A stretch of DNA of 31,570 bases from a virus. The notes beneath the pieces were generated by a model. That model saw only the letters and a program-made list of their open reading frames with translations, did no database searches and had not been told where the DNA came from. The translations under genes and the position numbers were made by a program. Positions 13,491-21,109 of the stretch are shown piece after piece (the first letter of the stretch is position 1; every line of letters begins with the position of its first letter). The stretch is taken from positions 1 to 31,570 of IMG/VR virus record IMGVR_UViG_3300043444_000170, one strand, 5' to 3'.

Positions 13491-16108
13491 TGGCTTCTAG
13501 CATTATTCTTCCTATTAAAACGGTCTTTGATGATAAGGGCCTAAAGAACGCACAGCAGCAGTTTGGCCAGTTTGGCGGCTCAATGAAGAAGCTGGTTGGT
13601 GGCGTTGCTGCCGCGGTTTCTATTGGTGCTATTGTTTCGACTTTGACTAATGCGGCCAAGGCTGCGTCTGAGGATGCTAAGAGCCAGGCGCTTCTTGCTA
13701 CCCAGTTGCGTAATACTGCTGGGGCTAGTGACGAAGTTATTTCTTCGGTGGAATCGCAGGTACAAGCCTTATCCAACATGGCCGGGGTCGTGGATGATGA
13801 GATCCGCCCGGCGTTTGCCCAGTTGGTTCGTGCTACTGGCGATGTTGGTACTGCGTCTGACCTGACGGCTACCGCCCTAGATATTGCGGCGGCTAAGGGC
13901 ATTAGTGTTAGTGCTGCTGCTACGGCTCTAGGTAAGGCCGCACAGGGTTCGACTGGTGCGCTGGCAAAGCTTGGTATTAACGTCAAGGGGCTGGCTGATC
14001 CGTTGGCTAGTGTTCAGGAGCAGTTTAAGGGTGCTGCTGCGGCGGCCGCTAACGCTAACCCGTTCCAGCGTCTAACGATTATTTTGGATAACCTGAAGGA
14101 AACTTTGGGCGCGGCTGTGTTGCCGCTTGTATCTTCGTTGGCTGACGCAATCATTTCGGCACAGCCAGCTATTGAATCGTTTTTTGGTGCGCTCAAGCCG
14201 GTGTTTGATGCTATCAAGCCGTTGATTGAGAAGCTTACGCCGCTGTTTACGCGCATTATGGGTACGGTTGGCCGTCTGCTTTCGTCGCTGCTACCGCCGA
14301 TTATGAAGGTGCTTGACGCGGTTTTGGTGGCGTTGACTCCGTTTGTTGACCTGATCTTGAACCTGGTTGACACTATTTTGCCGCCGTTGACTGAAATTCT
14401 GAATAAGTATCTTGTGCCAGCGTTTGACGCTTTGGCTAAGGCGATGGCTAACCCGAATAGTTATATTTCGCAGTTGTCTACTGCTCTCGGTGACACCCTG
14501 TATTTGGCGTTGCAGTTGGTTGTTGAGTATCTGGGTTATCTGAAAACTGCTTTTGATGCGATTATGACGGCGTTGCAGCCGGTCATTCAGGGTTTTAATG
14601 ATTGGGCTAAGTCTATGGGCATTGACCCTAGCAAGCTGATCGCGGCCCTGAATCCGTTGATGGTTGCGCTTACGTCGCTTCAGGTGATGTTGGCTACCGC
14701 TATTTGGTCGTTCAAGTTGCTTGATGCGGCTATGCACCTTGACTTTGCTACGTTTGGTAAGTTGATGGCTGCCGGGCCGTTGGCTGTTTTGACTGAACTG
14801 AAAAATAAAGCTAAGGGTGCGGTTGACGAAACGCAACGTTTGTTGAATCGTCAGGCTAATAAGGCGGTTCAACCGCTTACGCCTGGTGGCGGTACGCCTA
14901 CTCCGCCTACGACTCAGGCTAAGGCGGCTGCTGATGCTGCTAAGAAGTATGCTGACGCGTACGCGAAGATTCTTGAAACTGAGAAGGCTATTCGTGAGGC
15001 GGCTACTGCTGCCGCTATGGAGTCGCGTTCGGCTACGTTGGCTATGCGTGACGCGTTCGTTAAGTTGCTTGATGGTGTGAAGCCGTTGCAGCGTGCTGGT
15101 GCTGAAATTGGCGAGTTTGAGCAGCAGGTTGTTGATTCGTTTGAGGCTATTGAAGAGCAGATCACTTCTTCGCTGGCTGACGGTACTTTGTTGGCTGATG
15201 CGGCCGCTAATCTGCGTGCGTATGCTGCGACTGAAAAGATGGCGTTGGCTTCGATTGCCCGGCAACGTGACGCGCTCACTAAGAAGCTTGATATTGCTAA
15301 GGCTATTAGTGCTGACGTGTTGGCGTTCGGCAACATTAACGGGTTGCTTGAGAAGCAAACTAATACGGTTACGGAAACGTTTACTCGTATGGTTGACGGC
15401 ATCCAGGTCGCGACTACACGCAGTTTCGAGCAGGTCACTTCTGGCGGTCTAGTAGACAACTTCAAAAAGGTTATTGACAAAACTAAGGCGTTTGCTAAAA
15501 ACCTGATTGAGTTGAAACGTCTCGGGCTAAACGGGCAACTGTTTAAGCAGATTGTTGAGGCTGGTGTTGATGCTGGTGGCGATACTGCTCAGGCTATCGC
15601 TGAGGGCGGTTCGGCTACTGTTGGTGAACTGAATGACCTGTTTGGGCAGTTGAATGATTTGGGCGGTCAGGTTGCTGCCGCGTCAACTGATGTTATGTAT
15701 CAGGCTGGCGAAGATGTAATGAACAGCTTTATTCAGTCGTTGCTTGATCAGGATTCGGCTTTGCGTGCTACGGCGGTGACGTTGGCGGAGTCGTTTGCTA
15801 ACGCGTTCCGTAATTCGTTGGTGAGCCTTGCGCCGTTGATGGCGTTGCCTACGAAAACTAGCGAGATTTCGTTGAGTGACGCGTTGACTGGTTATGTGTC
15901 TGACGAGTTGGGGCGTTCGTTTACTGGCCCGTACAACTATTACGGGCAGCAGATGGTTGGCGGTTTGGGTGCTAACTACAACATTACGATTAACGCTGGT
16001 GCGGTTGCTGAAAAGGCTTCGCTTCCTGGTTTGATTGTTGATGCTCTTGCTACTTACACACGTCAGTCTGGTTCGGGTGCTTTGAATAGGGTTCTAAATA
16101 TCGCATGA
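13490..16108 (+). CDS. Tape measure protein
   Basis: 872 aa, the longest gene, in the expected place after chaperone genes. The N-terminus IILPIKTVFDDKGLKNAQQQ with GGSMKKLVGGVAAAVSIGAI is typical. Long Ala/Leu-rich helices dominate, with a hydrophobic stretch at about 205-310 (LLPPIMKVLDAVLVALTPFV, then DLILNLVDTILPPLTEIL) that could insert in the host membrane during DNA entry. A Thr/Pro-rich hinge TPGGGTPTPPTTQ is near 465. At about 0.15 nm per residue the length predicts a flexible tail of roughly 130 nm, the usual rule for siphophages. Confidence 0.93.
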   Translation: MASSIILPIKTVFDDKGLKNAQQQFGQFGGSMKKLVGGVAAAVSIGAIVSTLTNAAKAASEDAKSQALLATQLRNTAGASDEVISSVESQVQALSNMAGVVDDEIRPAFAQLVRATGDVGTASDLTATALDIAAAKGISVSAAATALGKAAQGSTGALAKLGINVKGLADPLASVQEQFKGAAAAAANANPFQRLTIILDNLKETLGAAVLPLVSSLADAIISAQPAIESFFGALKPVFDAIKPLIEKLTPLFTRIMGTVGRLLSSLLPPIMKVLDAVLVALTPFVDLILNLVDTILPPLTEILNKYLVPAFDALAKAMANPNSYISQLSTALGDTLYLALQLVVEYLGYLKTAFDAIMTALQPVIQGFNDWAKSMGIDPSKLIAALNPLMVALTSLQVMLATAIWSFKLLDAAMHLDFATFGKLMAAGPLAVLTELKNKAKGAVDETQRLLNRQANKAVQPLTPGGGTPTPPTTQAKAAADAAKKYADAYAKILETEKAIREAATAAAMESRSATLAMRDAFVKLLDGVKPLQRAGAEIGEFEQQVVDSFEAIEEQITSSLADGTLLADAAANLRAYAATEKMALASIARQRDALTKKLDIAKAISADVLAFGNINGLLEKQTNTVTETFTRMVDGIQVATTRSFEQVTSGGLVDNFKKVIDKTKAFAKNLIELKRLGLNGQLFKQIVEAGVDAGGDTAQAIAEGGSATVGELNDLFGQLNDLGGQVAAASTDVMYQAGEDVMNSFIQSLLDQDSALRATAVTLAESFANAFRNSLVSLAPLMALPTKTSEISLSDALTGYVSDELGRSFTGPYNYYGQQMVGGLGANYNITINAGAVAEKASLPGLIVDALATYTRQSGSGALNRVLNIA

Positions 16109-17328
16109 TTACTGAGTTAGTTGAGATTGGTTTTGACCTTACCGCGAATAATAGCGGCCCGTTTCTGACGCTTGATGATCCTGTGGCTGGCCGGTTGGAT
16201 GATGCTGACTGGACTTTGGGCGGCGAGATTTTTTATGATGTGACTGACCGGGTGCGTTCGTGGTCTAGTAATCGTGGTAAGTCGCGTGCTTTGGATGCGT
16301 TTAACGCCGGTAATGCGTCTATTGTGTTAGACAATAACACGCGTGATTTTGACCCTACGTATGCGGCTAGCCCGTTTTATGGGCAGATTATTCCTAAACG
16401 CCAGATTCGTATTTCGTCTAATGGTGTTGTGCAGTTTTATGGGTTGATTGACGATTGGAATTTGGATTATGCGCCTCAAGGGGATTCTACTGCTGGTGTT
16501 GTATGTAGTGATGGCTTTGCCCAGCTTGCTAACCAGACGTTAACGGGGGCTACGGCTACTAGTCAGCTTTCGGGTGCGCGTGTTAACGCAATTTTGGATA
16601 GTGCTGACGTGAATTGGCCTAGCGATAAGCGTGCGGTTGATTCGGGTGAGGTGTTGTTGGGGGCGGATGTTATTCCTGATAACGGTAATGCGCTCACTTA
16701 TTTGCAGTTGGTGGAAGCGTCGGAGGGTGGCCGCCTGTTCATTAGCAAGGCTGGCAACCTTGTGTTTAAGGATCAGAACGGCGTTCAGCCTGATGGTTCT
16801 AGTATTGTGACGTTTGCTGATGATGGTAGCGGCGTGAAATATACGGGTATGCAGGTCGTTTATGGGTCTGAGCTGCTGTATAACCAGGCTGTTGTTTCGC
16901 GTGTTGGTGGGTCTACTACGACCGCTAATGATACGGATAGTCAACAGGCGTACGGTATCTACACAATCACGAAGACCGATCTGCTGATGGCTAACGATGC
17001 TGACGTGGATGCGTTGGCTGTGTCGCTGGTGAAACAGTACAGCGAACCTGAGTTTCGTTTTGAGGCGTTGACGGTTGACCTGAACCAGATTACTGAGGTT
17101 CAGCAGACGGCGGTTTTGGGGCTTGAAATTGGTGACGTTGCGCTGATCAAGTTTACGCCGAACAACATTAGCCCGGCTATTGAAAAGTATGTTGAGGTTT
17201 TGGGTGTTGCTCAATCGTCTGACCCTAACCGGCGCACGGTGACTTTGAACTTTGGAACACTTGACTATATTTCGTTTATTTTGGATGACGTGGCCTTTGG
17301 TAAACTTGACTCAGCCACTCTTGGCTAA
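16105..17328 (+). CDS. Minor tail protein (tail tip / hub)
   Basis: 407 aa, overlapping the tape measure as ATGA. Beta-rich, with DRVRSWSSNRGKSRALDAFN and ASIVLDNNTRDFDPTYAASP near the N-terminus, as in actinophage minor tail proteins that follow the tape measure (they carry a duplicated tail-tip domain). The C-terminal part (LEIGDVALIKFTPN, YVEVLGVAQSSDPNRRTVTL) fits the same class. Probably part of the distal tail ring or hub. No enzymatic motif is seen. Confidence 0.85.
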   Translation: MITELVEIGFDLTANNSGPFLTLDDPVAGRLDDADWTLGGEIFYDVTDRVRSWSSNRGKSRALDAFNAGNASIVLDNNTRDFDPTYAASPFYGQIIPKRQIRISSNGVVQFYGLIDDWNLDYAPQGDSTAGVVCSDGFAQLANQTLTGATATSQLSGARVNAILDSADVNWPSDKRAVDSGEVLLGADVIPDNGNALTYLQLVEASEGGRLFISKAGNLVFKDQNGVQPDGSSIVTFADDGSGVKYTGMQVVYGSELLYNQAVVSRVGGSTTTANDTDSQQAYGIYTITKTDLLMANDADVDALAVSLVKQYSEPEFRFEALTVDLNQITEVQQTAVLGLEIGDVALIKFTPNNISPAIEKYVEVLGVAQSSDPNRRTVTLNFGTLDYISFILDDVAFGKLDSATLG

Positions 17329-17344
17329 ATAAGGAGCTTTTGTT

Positions 17345-17881
17345 ATGGCTGGTTTGGGTCGTAAGGTTTGGACTGCCGGTGATGTGTTGTCGGCGGCTAA
17401 CTTGAATGGTTATGTGGCTGATCAGGTTGTCCAGGTTTATGCTGGTACGGCGGCGCGTGGCACGGTTTTGAATGGATCTGCTACTGAGGGTATGGTTACT
17501 TACCTGAGTGACTATAACTTGCTGGATGTCTATACCGGCAGCACGACCACTATGGGTTTGAATTATCGTACGGTTACTAGCATGACTGCTACCGCGTATA
17601 CGGCTACTGTTGCTGACGCTAATAGCCTAATTTTTGCTAGTAATGCTTCGGCGCAGACGATTACTATTCCTGACGTGTTTGCTATCGGTCAGGGTTTTGA
17701 GGTTATTCGTGAGGGTGCTGGCACGGTTATTTTGGCGGCTGGTACGGGTTCGACTTCGTGGGCTGGTGCTGGTACTGCTGGTACTGCGGTGACGTTTAAG
17801 GTTGATCAGCAGTATAACGGCGCGCAGGTTATTAAGACTGCTGCTAATTCGTATCGTGTGATTGGTAAGGTCACGGCTTAG
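17345..17881 (+). CDS. Minor tail / tail-tip protein
   Basis: 178 aa, with AAGGAGC before the ATG. MAGLGRKVWTAGDVLSAANL followed by NGYVADQVVQVYAGTAARGT is a recurrent start of actinophage minor structural proteins. The second half is Thr/Ala/Gly-rich beta (SNASAQTITIPDVFAIGQGF), as in fibre shafts or trimeric tip proteins. It lies directly upstream of three paralogous tail-tip genes and ends one base before the next gene. Confidence 0.75.
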   Translation: MAGLGRKVWTAGDVLSAANLNGYVADQVVQVYAGTAARGTVLNGSATEGMVTYLSDYNLLDVYTGSTTTMGLNYRTVTSMTATAYTATVADANSLIFASNASAQTITIPDVFAIGQGFEVIREGAGTVILAAGTGSTSWAGAGTAGTAVTFKVDQQYNGAQVIKTAANSYRVIGKVTA

Positions 17882-17882
17882 T

Positions 17883-18455
17883 ATGCCTTTTAGTTTGGGC
17901 TTTTGGGCGGCCGCTGGTGGCGGTGCTGCCGGCGGTGACGCGATGGAGTTGATTAGTACTACAATTCTTGGCACGTCATCGGCATCGGTAACTTTGTCGG
18001 GGATACCTGCTACCTACAAACACTTGCAAGTACGTTTTACCGTTAGAGATGATTATTCTGGTGGCACGCAGGCCCCGTTCCGCATGGTCGTAAATGCTGA
18101 TACGGGAGCTAATTATTCTCGCCATTGGTTACGTGGTGATGGATCTTCTGTGCAGTCAAATTCTGGCAGCTCAGAAAATTCGGCTTGGCTAAATTACACT
18201 TTGTCAGCCGGGTCGGGAACTAATTATTTTACTGGTGGCGTGCTTGATATTTTGGATTATGCGAGTACTAGCAAGAACAAAACCACTCGTGTTTTGATTG
18301 GTTCTTATGGTTATGCTGGTGGCCACACCCAAATTAGTTTGTCTTCGTCTGGCTGGTTTAGCACTTCGGCTATTACTAGCTTGCAGTTTTATAGCACTTT
18401 GGGCAACTTAGTGGCTGGCACTCGCTTTTCACTTTACGGAATTAAGGGGGCGTAA
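17883..18455 (+). CDS. Tail-tip paralogue 1 (putative receptor-binding protein)
   Basis: 190 aa. MPFSLGFWAAAGGGAAGG is a short, Gly/Ala-rich virion-anchor-like start. From ELISTTILGTSSASVTLSGI onward it matches the pattern of the next two proteins: an IPATYKHLQVRFTVRD segment, an aligned N-A-D-T-G-A-N-Y segment, LDILDYASTS, and a closing SLYGIKG. Probably beta-sandwich, at the host-contacting tip. Only this copy has the Gly-rich N-terminus; an internal ATG at 17943 would give a copy-like form. Confidence 0.7.
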   Translation: MPFSLGFWAAAGGGAAGGDAMELISTTILGTSSASVTLSGIPATYKHLQVRFTVRDDYSGGTQAPFRMVVNADTGANYSRHWLRGDGSSVQSNSGSSENSAWLNYTLSAGSGTNYFTGGVLDILDYASTSKNKTTRVLIGSYGYAGGHTQISLSSSGWFSTSAITSLQFYSTLGNLVAGTRFSLYGIKGA

Positions 18456-18946
18456 TGGCTACTGCAATAACCGCCCTAGCAAATATCACTCTTAGCACTA
18501 CTGCTAATAGCATCACTTTCAGCAGTATCAGTAGCGCATACCGTGACCTGTATTTTGTGTTTACACAGCCAGCGCAGGGCAACCACGTGCGGCCGTTGAT
18601 CCGGTTGAATGCCGATAGCAGCTCGGCTAACTATTCCGAAATACGTGCCGTTGGTAATGGTTCGACCGCTTCAGCGGCAAGCCTATCTAATGCCGGGTTT
18701 GATCCGGTTGGCTTTTTTAGCAGTTACTTGGACGCGTTCCAAATCGTCGGTCATGTTATGGATTATTCGGCTACTGATAAGCACAAGTCTGCTTTGTTTA
18801 GGGCTGACGGTTATTCTCAGGCTACGATTATGGAGGCTGGCCGTTGGGCTAATACGTCTGCGGTTAATACGTTGACGTTTCAGGTTGCTGGTGCTAATCC
18901 GTTTGTTGCTGGTGTTTCGGTTGCTTTGTATGGGGTGGCTTCGTAA
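18455..18946 (+). CDS. Tail-tip paralogue 2
   Basis: 163 aa, TAATG-coupled to paralogue 1. Same scaffold: ITLSTTANSITFSSISSAYR, then RPLIRLNADSSSANYSEIR, then AGRWANTSAVNTLTFQV and a final VSVALYGVAS. The middle and loop regions differ strongly from its neighbours, as expected for receptor-binding surfaces under diversifying selection. Probably a beta-sandwich tip or decoration subunit; exact role unknown. Confidence 0.68.
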   Translation: MATAITALANITLSTTANSITFSSISSAYRDLYFVFTQPAQGNHVRPLIRLNADSSSANYSEIRAVGNGSTASAASLSNAGFDPVGFFSSYLDAFQIVGHVMDYSATDKHKSALFRADGYSQATIMEAGRWANTSAVNTLTFQVAGANPFVAGVSVALYGVAS

Positions 18947-19470
18947 TGGCTATGACTTTGATTAGCACTACTACCGTTGGTGCAGGTGGCTCTAGCTCAG
19001 TAAGTTTTTCTGCCATCCCTGGCACGTACACAGACCTGCTTTTAGTCGTGTCTGGCCGTGCAACCGCCGCTGGAAATCCGTCGCAACAGCGTATCAGATT
19101 CAACGGCGATACAGCAGCAAACTACACAACCCGAACCCTACAAGGTACTGGATCAAGTGCAAACTCGGTAACTTATACCACTACTTATTATGGTGGCCCA
19201 AATATCGTAGATTCGTCTTTTACCGCTAACACTTTTGGCAACGCTTCTATATATATATCCAACTATGCCTCGGCAATTGCTAAAACTTTGTCAGTTGATT
19301 CGGTGCAAGAAAATAACTCCACAACTTCTTATAGTGAGATTAGTGCTGGTCGATGGAACAATACGGCAGCTATTACTTCTATTGAAATCTATAACTACAC
19401 TTTTGCCCAATATTCGACGCTATCCCTGTATGGAATCCTGAAGGGTAGCGGCGGAGCAACCGTAAGCTAA
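18946..19470 (+). CDS. Tail-tip paralogue 3
   Basis: 174 aa, TAATG-coupled. MAMTLISTTTVGAGGSSSVS and FSAIPGTYTDLLLVVSGRAT align with paralogue 1; RIRFNGDTAANYTTR, SAGRWNNTAAITSIEIYNY and LSLYGILKG align with both. Most of this gene is more A/C-rich on the coding strand than paralogues 1 and 2, suggesting separate acquisition of the segment. Variable central region, conserved ends. Confidence 0.68.
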   Translation: MAMTLISTTTVGAGGSSSVSFSAIPGTYTDLLLVVSGRATAAGNPSQQRIRFNGDTAANYTTRTLQGTGSSANSVTYTTTYYGGPNIVDSSFTANTFGNASIYISNYASAIAKTLSVDSVQENNSTTSYSEISAGRWNNTAAITSIEIYNYTFAQYSTLSLYGILKGSGGATVS

Positions 19471-19484
19471 CAAGAAAGAAGAAA

Positions 19485-19715
19485 ATGACTATCCTAACGA
19501 AGATAATTGTTGACTGCACCGATGGTACGGAGCAGGTCGTTCCCCTGACTGCTGACGAAATTGCACAACTTGAGGCGGATCGTGTTGCTGCCGAGGCGGC
19601 CCGTGCCGAACAGGAAGCCGCAGACCAAGCTAAAGCGGCCGCTAAAGCATCTGCTGAAGCAAAGCTAGCCGGGCTAGGTCTAACCGTTGAAGAAGTCGCT
19701 GCGCTTCTAAAGTAA
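19485..19715 (+). CDS. Small coiled-coil protein after tail-tip genes
   Basis: 76 aa, with AAGAAAGAAGAAA before the ATG. It has a short beta N-terminus (MTILTKIIVDCTDGTEQVVP), then an Ala/Glu-rich helix (LEADRVAAEAARAEQEAADQ) and a C-terminal LAGLGLTVEEVAALLK. Similar tiny proteins follow tail-fibre genes in many siphophages and may help assembly. No firm function. Confidence 0.65.
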   Translation: MTILTKIIVDCTDGTEQVVPLTADEIAQLEADRVAAEAARAEQEAADQAKAAAKASAEAKLAGLGLTVEEVAALLK

Positions 19716-19761
19716 ACTAGTATTGCCGCTACGCACGGCGTGATTTAGAAAGAGTATCCCC

Positions 19762-19968
19762 GTGCCTGATAACGCTGACAAACTACTACTTCAGATTGTT
19801 GCTGACCTTGCCGAAATTAAAGCAACGGTTAAAAACTATGCTGACCTTGAGTTGCGTGTTCGTGATCTTGAAAAAGCCCGGTGGTCTAGTGCGTGGCTGA
19901 CTGGTATTTTGTCGGCTGCTGTTTCGTCTGGTGTTGTTGCTTTGATTATGAAAGTGTTGGTGGCATAA
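19762..19968 (+). CDS. Small membrane protein, holin-like (coiled coil plus one TM)
   Basis: 68 aa from GTG 19762. Residues 1-40 are an amphipathic coiled coil (LLQIVADLAEIKATVKNYAD), then WLTGILSAAVSSGVVALIMK is one membrane segment near the C-terminus. The arrangement resembles XhlA-type lysis accessory proteins or single-span holins. It directly precedes the M23 endolysin, supporting a lysis role. Confidence 0.7.
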   Translation: MPDNADKLLLQIVADLAEIKATVKNYADLELRVRDLEKARWSSAWLTGILSAAVSSGVVALIMKVLVA

Positions 19969-19969
19969 A

Positions 19970-20443
19970 GTGGCTGAATATTTTGACCCGACTTCTGGTG
20001 AGCGTCGTGATGAATTGGGTAAAACCACTATCGGCAACACCGGGCAGAAGCGTAAGAATCCACACCGCGGTAACGATTACGGCGGTAAAACGATTACGGC
20101 GGTCACTACAGGTCGTGTAACTAAAGTTTGGTGGAGTGATGAACTAGGTAACTGCCTAGAACATAAAACCGCTGACGGTTTGTGGATTACTTACTCCCAC
20201 ATGAAAAACCCTTCTAGCCGCAAGGTTGGTGAGCTAGTTGTTGGTGGTCAGACCGCTATCGGGTTGGTTGGCAATACTGGAAAATATAGTTTCGGCGATC
20301 ACCTACACATTGTGTTTAGCAAGGTAGCTAATGGCCCGATGGCTGCGTTTAGCAAACTGGTAGACGCGTTTACTCACATTGACGCTAACCGCCCTAAGCC
20401 TATCCCTCAAACCGGCGCGAACAGCGAGGGCGCACGTGGTTAA
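19970..20443 (+). CDS. Endolysin, M23 family metallopeptidase
   Basis: 157 aa from GTG 19970. Zinc ligands of the LytM/M23 fold are visible: His32 and Asp36 in HRGNDYGG, and the H-x-H of GDHLHIVFS (His111, His113), with catalytic-type SHM at 76-78. It would cut peptide cross-links of host peptidoglycan. There is no signal peptide, so export depends on the adjacent holin candidates. The first 30 residues are basic and may bind the wall. No separate wall-binding domain is seen. Confidence 0.9.
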   Translation: MAEYFDPTSGERRDELGKTTIGNTGQKRKNPHRGNDYGGKTITAVTTGRVTKVWWSDELGNCLEHKTADGLWITYSHMKNPSSRKVGELVVGGQTAIGLVGNTGKYSFGDHLHIVFSKVANGPMAAFSKLVDAFTHIDANRPKPIPQTGANSEGARG

Positions 20444-20717
20444 GATACGTAAGATTGCGCGTGTTATCGGTGAAATCGCGTGGCGTTCTTTTGGGTTGGG
20501 TCTTGTGGCTTTCCCTGGTGGTGCTGTGGCAGGTACTCTTATTCCTGGCGGTGACGCTATTAGCGGTGGCTGGATTGCGTTTGTCTCTACTTTTGTCATT
20601 GTCTGCACGGTGCTTGGTATCGCTATTGCTACTACGGGCAAAGTTACTGAAACAGACATTAACACCGCGTTCTCGCAAGCGGTTCAAAAGGCGATGGAAA
20701 AGGATAAGAAAAACTAG
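20436..20717 (+). CDS. Holin candidate, two TM segments
   Basis: 93 aa from GTG 20436, set by GAGGG five bases upstream; it overlaps the endolysin end by 8 nt. A basic N-terminus is followed by FGLGLVAFPGGAVAGTLIPG and IAFVSTFVIVCTVLGIAIAT (two membrane spans), then a charged tail ending KAMEKDKKN. Size, topology and position next to the endolysin fit a holin. Its TAG stop shares the palindrome CTAG (20714-20717) with the stop of whiB on the other strand. Confidence 0.72.
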   Translation: MVKIRKIARVIGEIAWRSFGLGLVAFPGGAVAGTLIPGGDAISGGWIAFVSTFVIVCTVLGIAIATTGKVTETDINTAFSQAVQKAMEKDKKN

Positions 20718-21004
20718 CGGATAGGCCGCCGGTTTTTCAATAGCTCTTTTCTTTCTTCTGGGGTTGTGCCAGCCCAAATCCCGTATTCTTCTCGCGCTTC
20801 TAACGCGTAGTCTAGGCACGCTGCCGCGAACGGGCATTGTTCGCACACGCTTTTCGCTAGCATTTGTGTAATTTTTTGGGCGTATTCAAAGCCTTCCGCA
20901 AAAAATAATTCTGGGCGTGCTTCGCAGGGTGGTTTGTTTCCTGTTTCGCGAATTTGGTGCGATAGTGTCCGGTATTTCATGGCGGCACGATCTGTAACAA
21001 ACAT
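20714..21004 (-). CDS. whiB: WhiB-family transcriptional regulator
   Basis: 96 aa with the WhiB signature: Cys27, Cys54, Cys57 and Cys63 as Fe-S ligands (CEQC, then PFAAAC), the GIWAG turn (75-79), TTPEER, and a basic C-terminus KELLKNRRPIR. AAAGGAGAACC precedes the ATG. WhiB proteins act by binding the primary sigma factor in actinobacteria; phage copies such as that of mycobacteriophage TM4 can repress host whiB genes and cause superinfection exclusion. It is the clearest evidence for an actinobacterial host. The promoter overlaps the leader of the divergent HNH gene. Confidence 0.93.
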   Translation of the reverse strand: MFVTDRAAMKYRTLSHQIRETGNKPPCEARPELFFAEGFEYAQKITQMLAKSVCEQCPFAAACLDYALEAREEYGIWAGTTPEERKELLKNRRPIR

Positions 21005-21041
21005 GGTTCTCCTTTATTTAACGACTGATGCCGTCTAGACT

Positions 21042-21071
21042 TGTATAGCAGAAACCCCCGCGTTGCGTCAA
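21042..21071 (-). promoter_or_regulatory. whiB promoter, overlapping the HNH 2 leader
   Basis: Minus strand TTGACG (21071-21066), 18 nt, TATACA (21047-21042). TTGAC-N20-ATAC matches the promoters at 7896 and 12808. The -35 is exactly the hexaloop (CGTCAA on the plus strand) of the HNH 2 leader hairpin, so divergent transcripts compete for the same DNA. Confidence 0.65.
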
Positions 21072-21109
21072 CAACCGGGGGCATGACCGAACAGGAAGGT
21101 TCGATATGA
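21046..21109 (+). promoter_or_regulatory. Structured leader of HNH gene 2 with upstream mini-ORF
   Basis: ATAGCAGAAA, then the hairpin CCCCCG-C-GTTG-CGTCAA-CAAC-CGGGGG (21055-21081), C, then a mini-ORF encoding MTEQEGSI (21083-21109) whose TGA overlaps the HNH ATG as ATGA. From the mini-ORF through the ATGA it is base-for-base identical to the leader at 7791-7817 (minus). Stem differences from that copy (C-G for T-A, T-A for A-T) keep pairing. Confidence 0.82.

Noticed and set aside
14291-15358. Long minus-strand open frame (355 codons) within the tape measure region
   Set aside because: It is the antisense shadow of the tape measure gene. Its product is rich in Arg, Ser, Asn and Gln with no domain pattern, and no ribosome binding site is seen.
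16540-17214. Minus-strand open frame of 224 codons opposite the minor tail gene
   Set aside because: Arg/Asn-rich low-information product opposite a well-supported tail gene.
19762-20717. Integrase, repressor or attachment site for lysogeny
   Set aside because: I looked between the lysis and early genes and elsewhere and saw no tyrosine or serine recombinase motif and no CI-like repressor. WhiB alone does not imply lysogeny.
21055-21081. HNH leader hairpin as an intrinsic terminator
   Set aside because: No T-tract follows the stem in either copy; the ORF begins two bases later.
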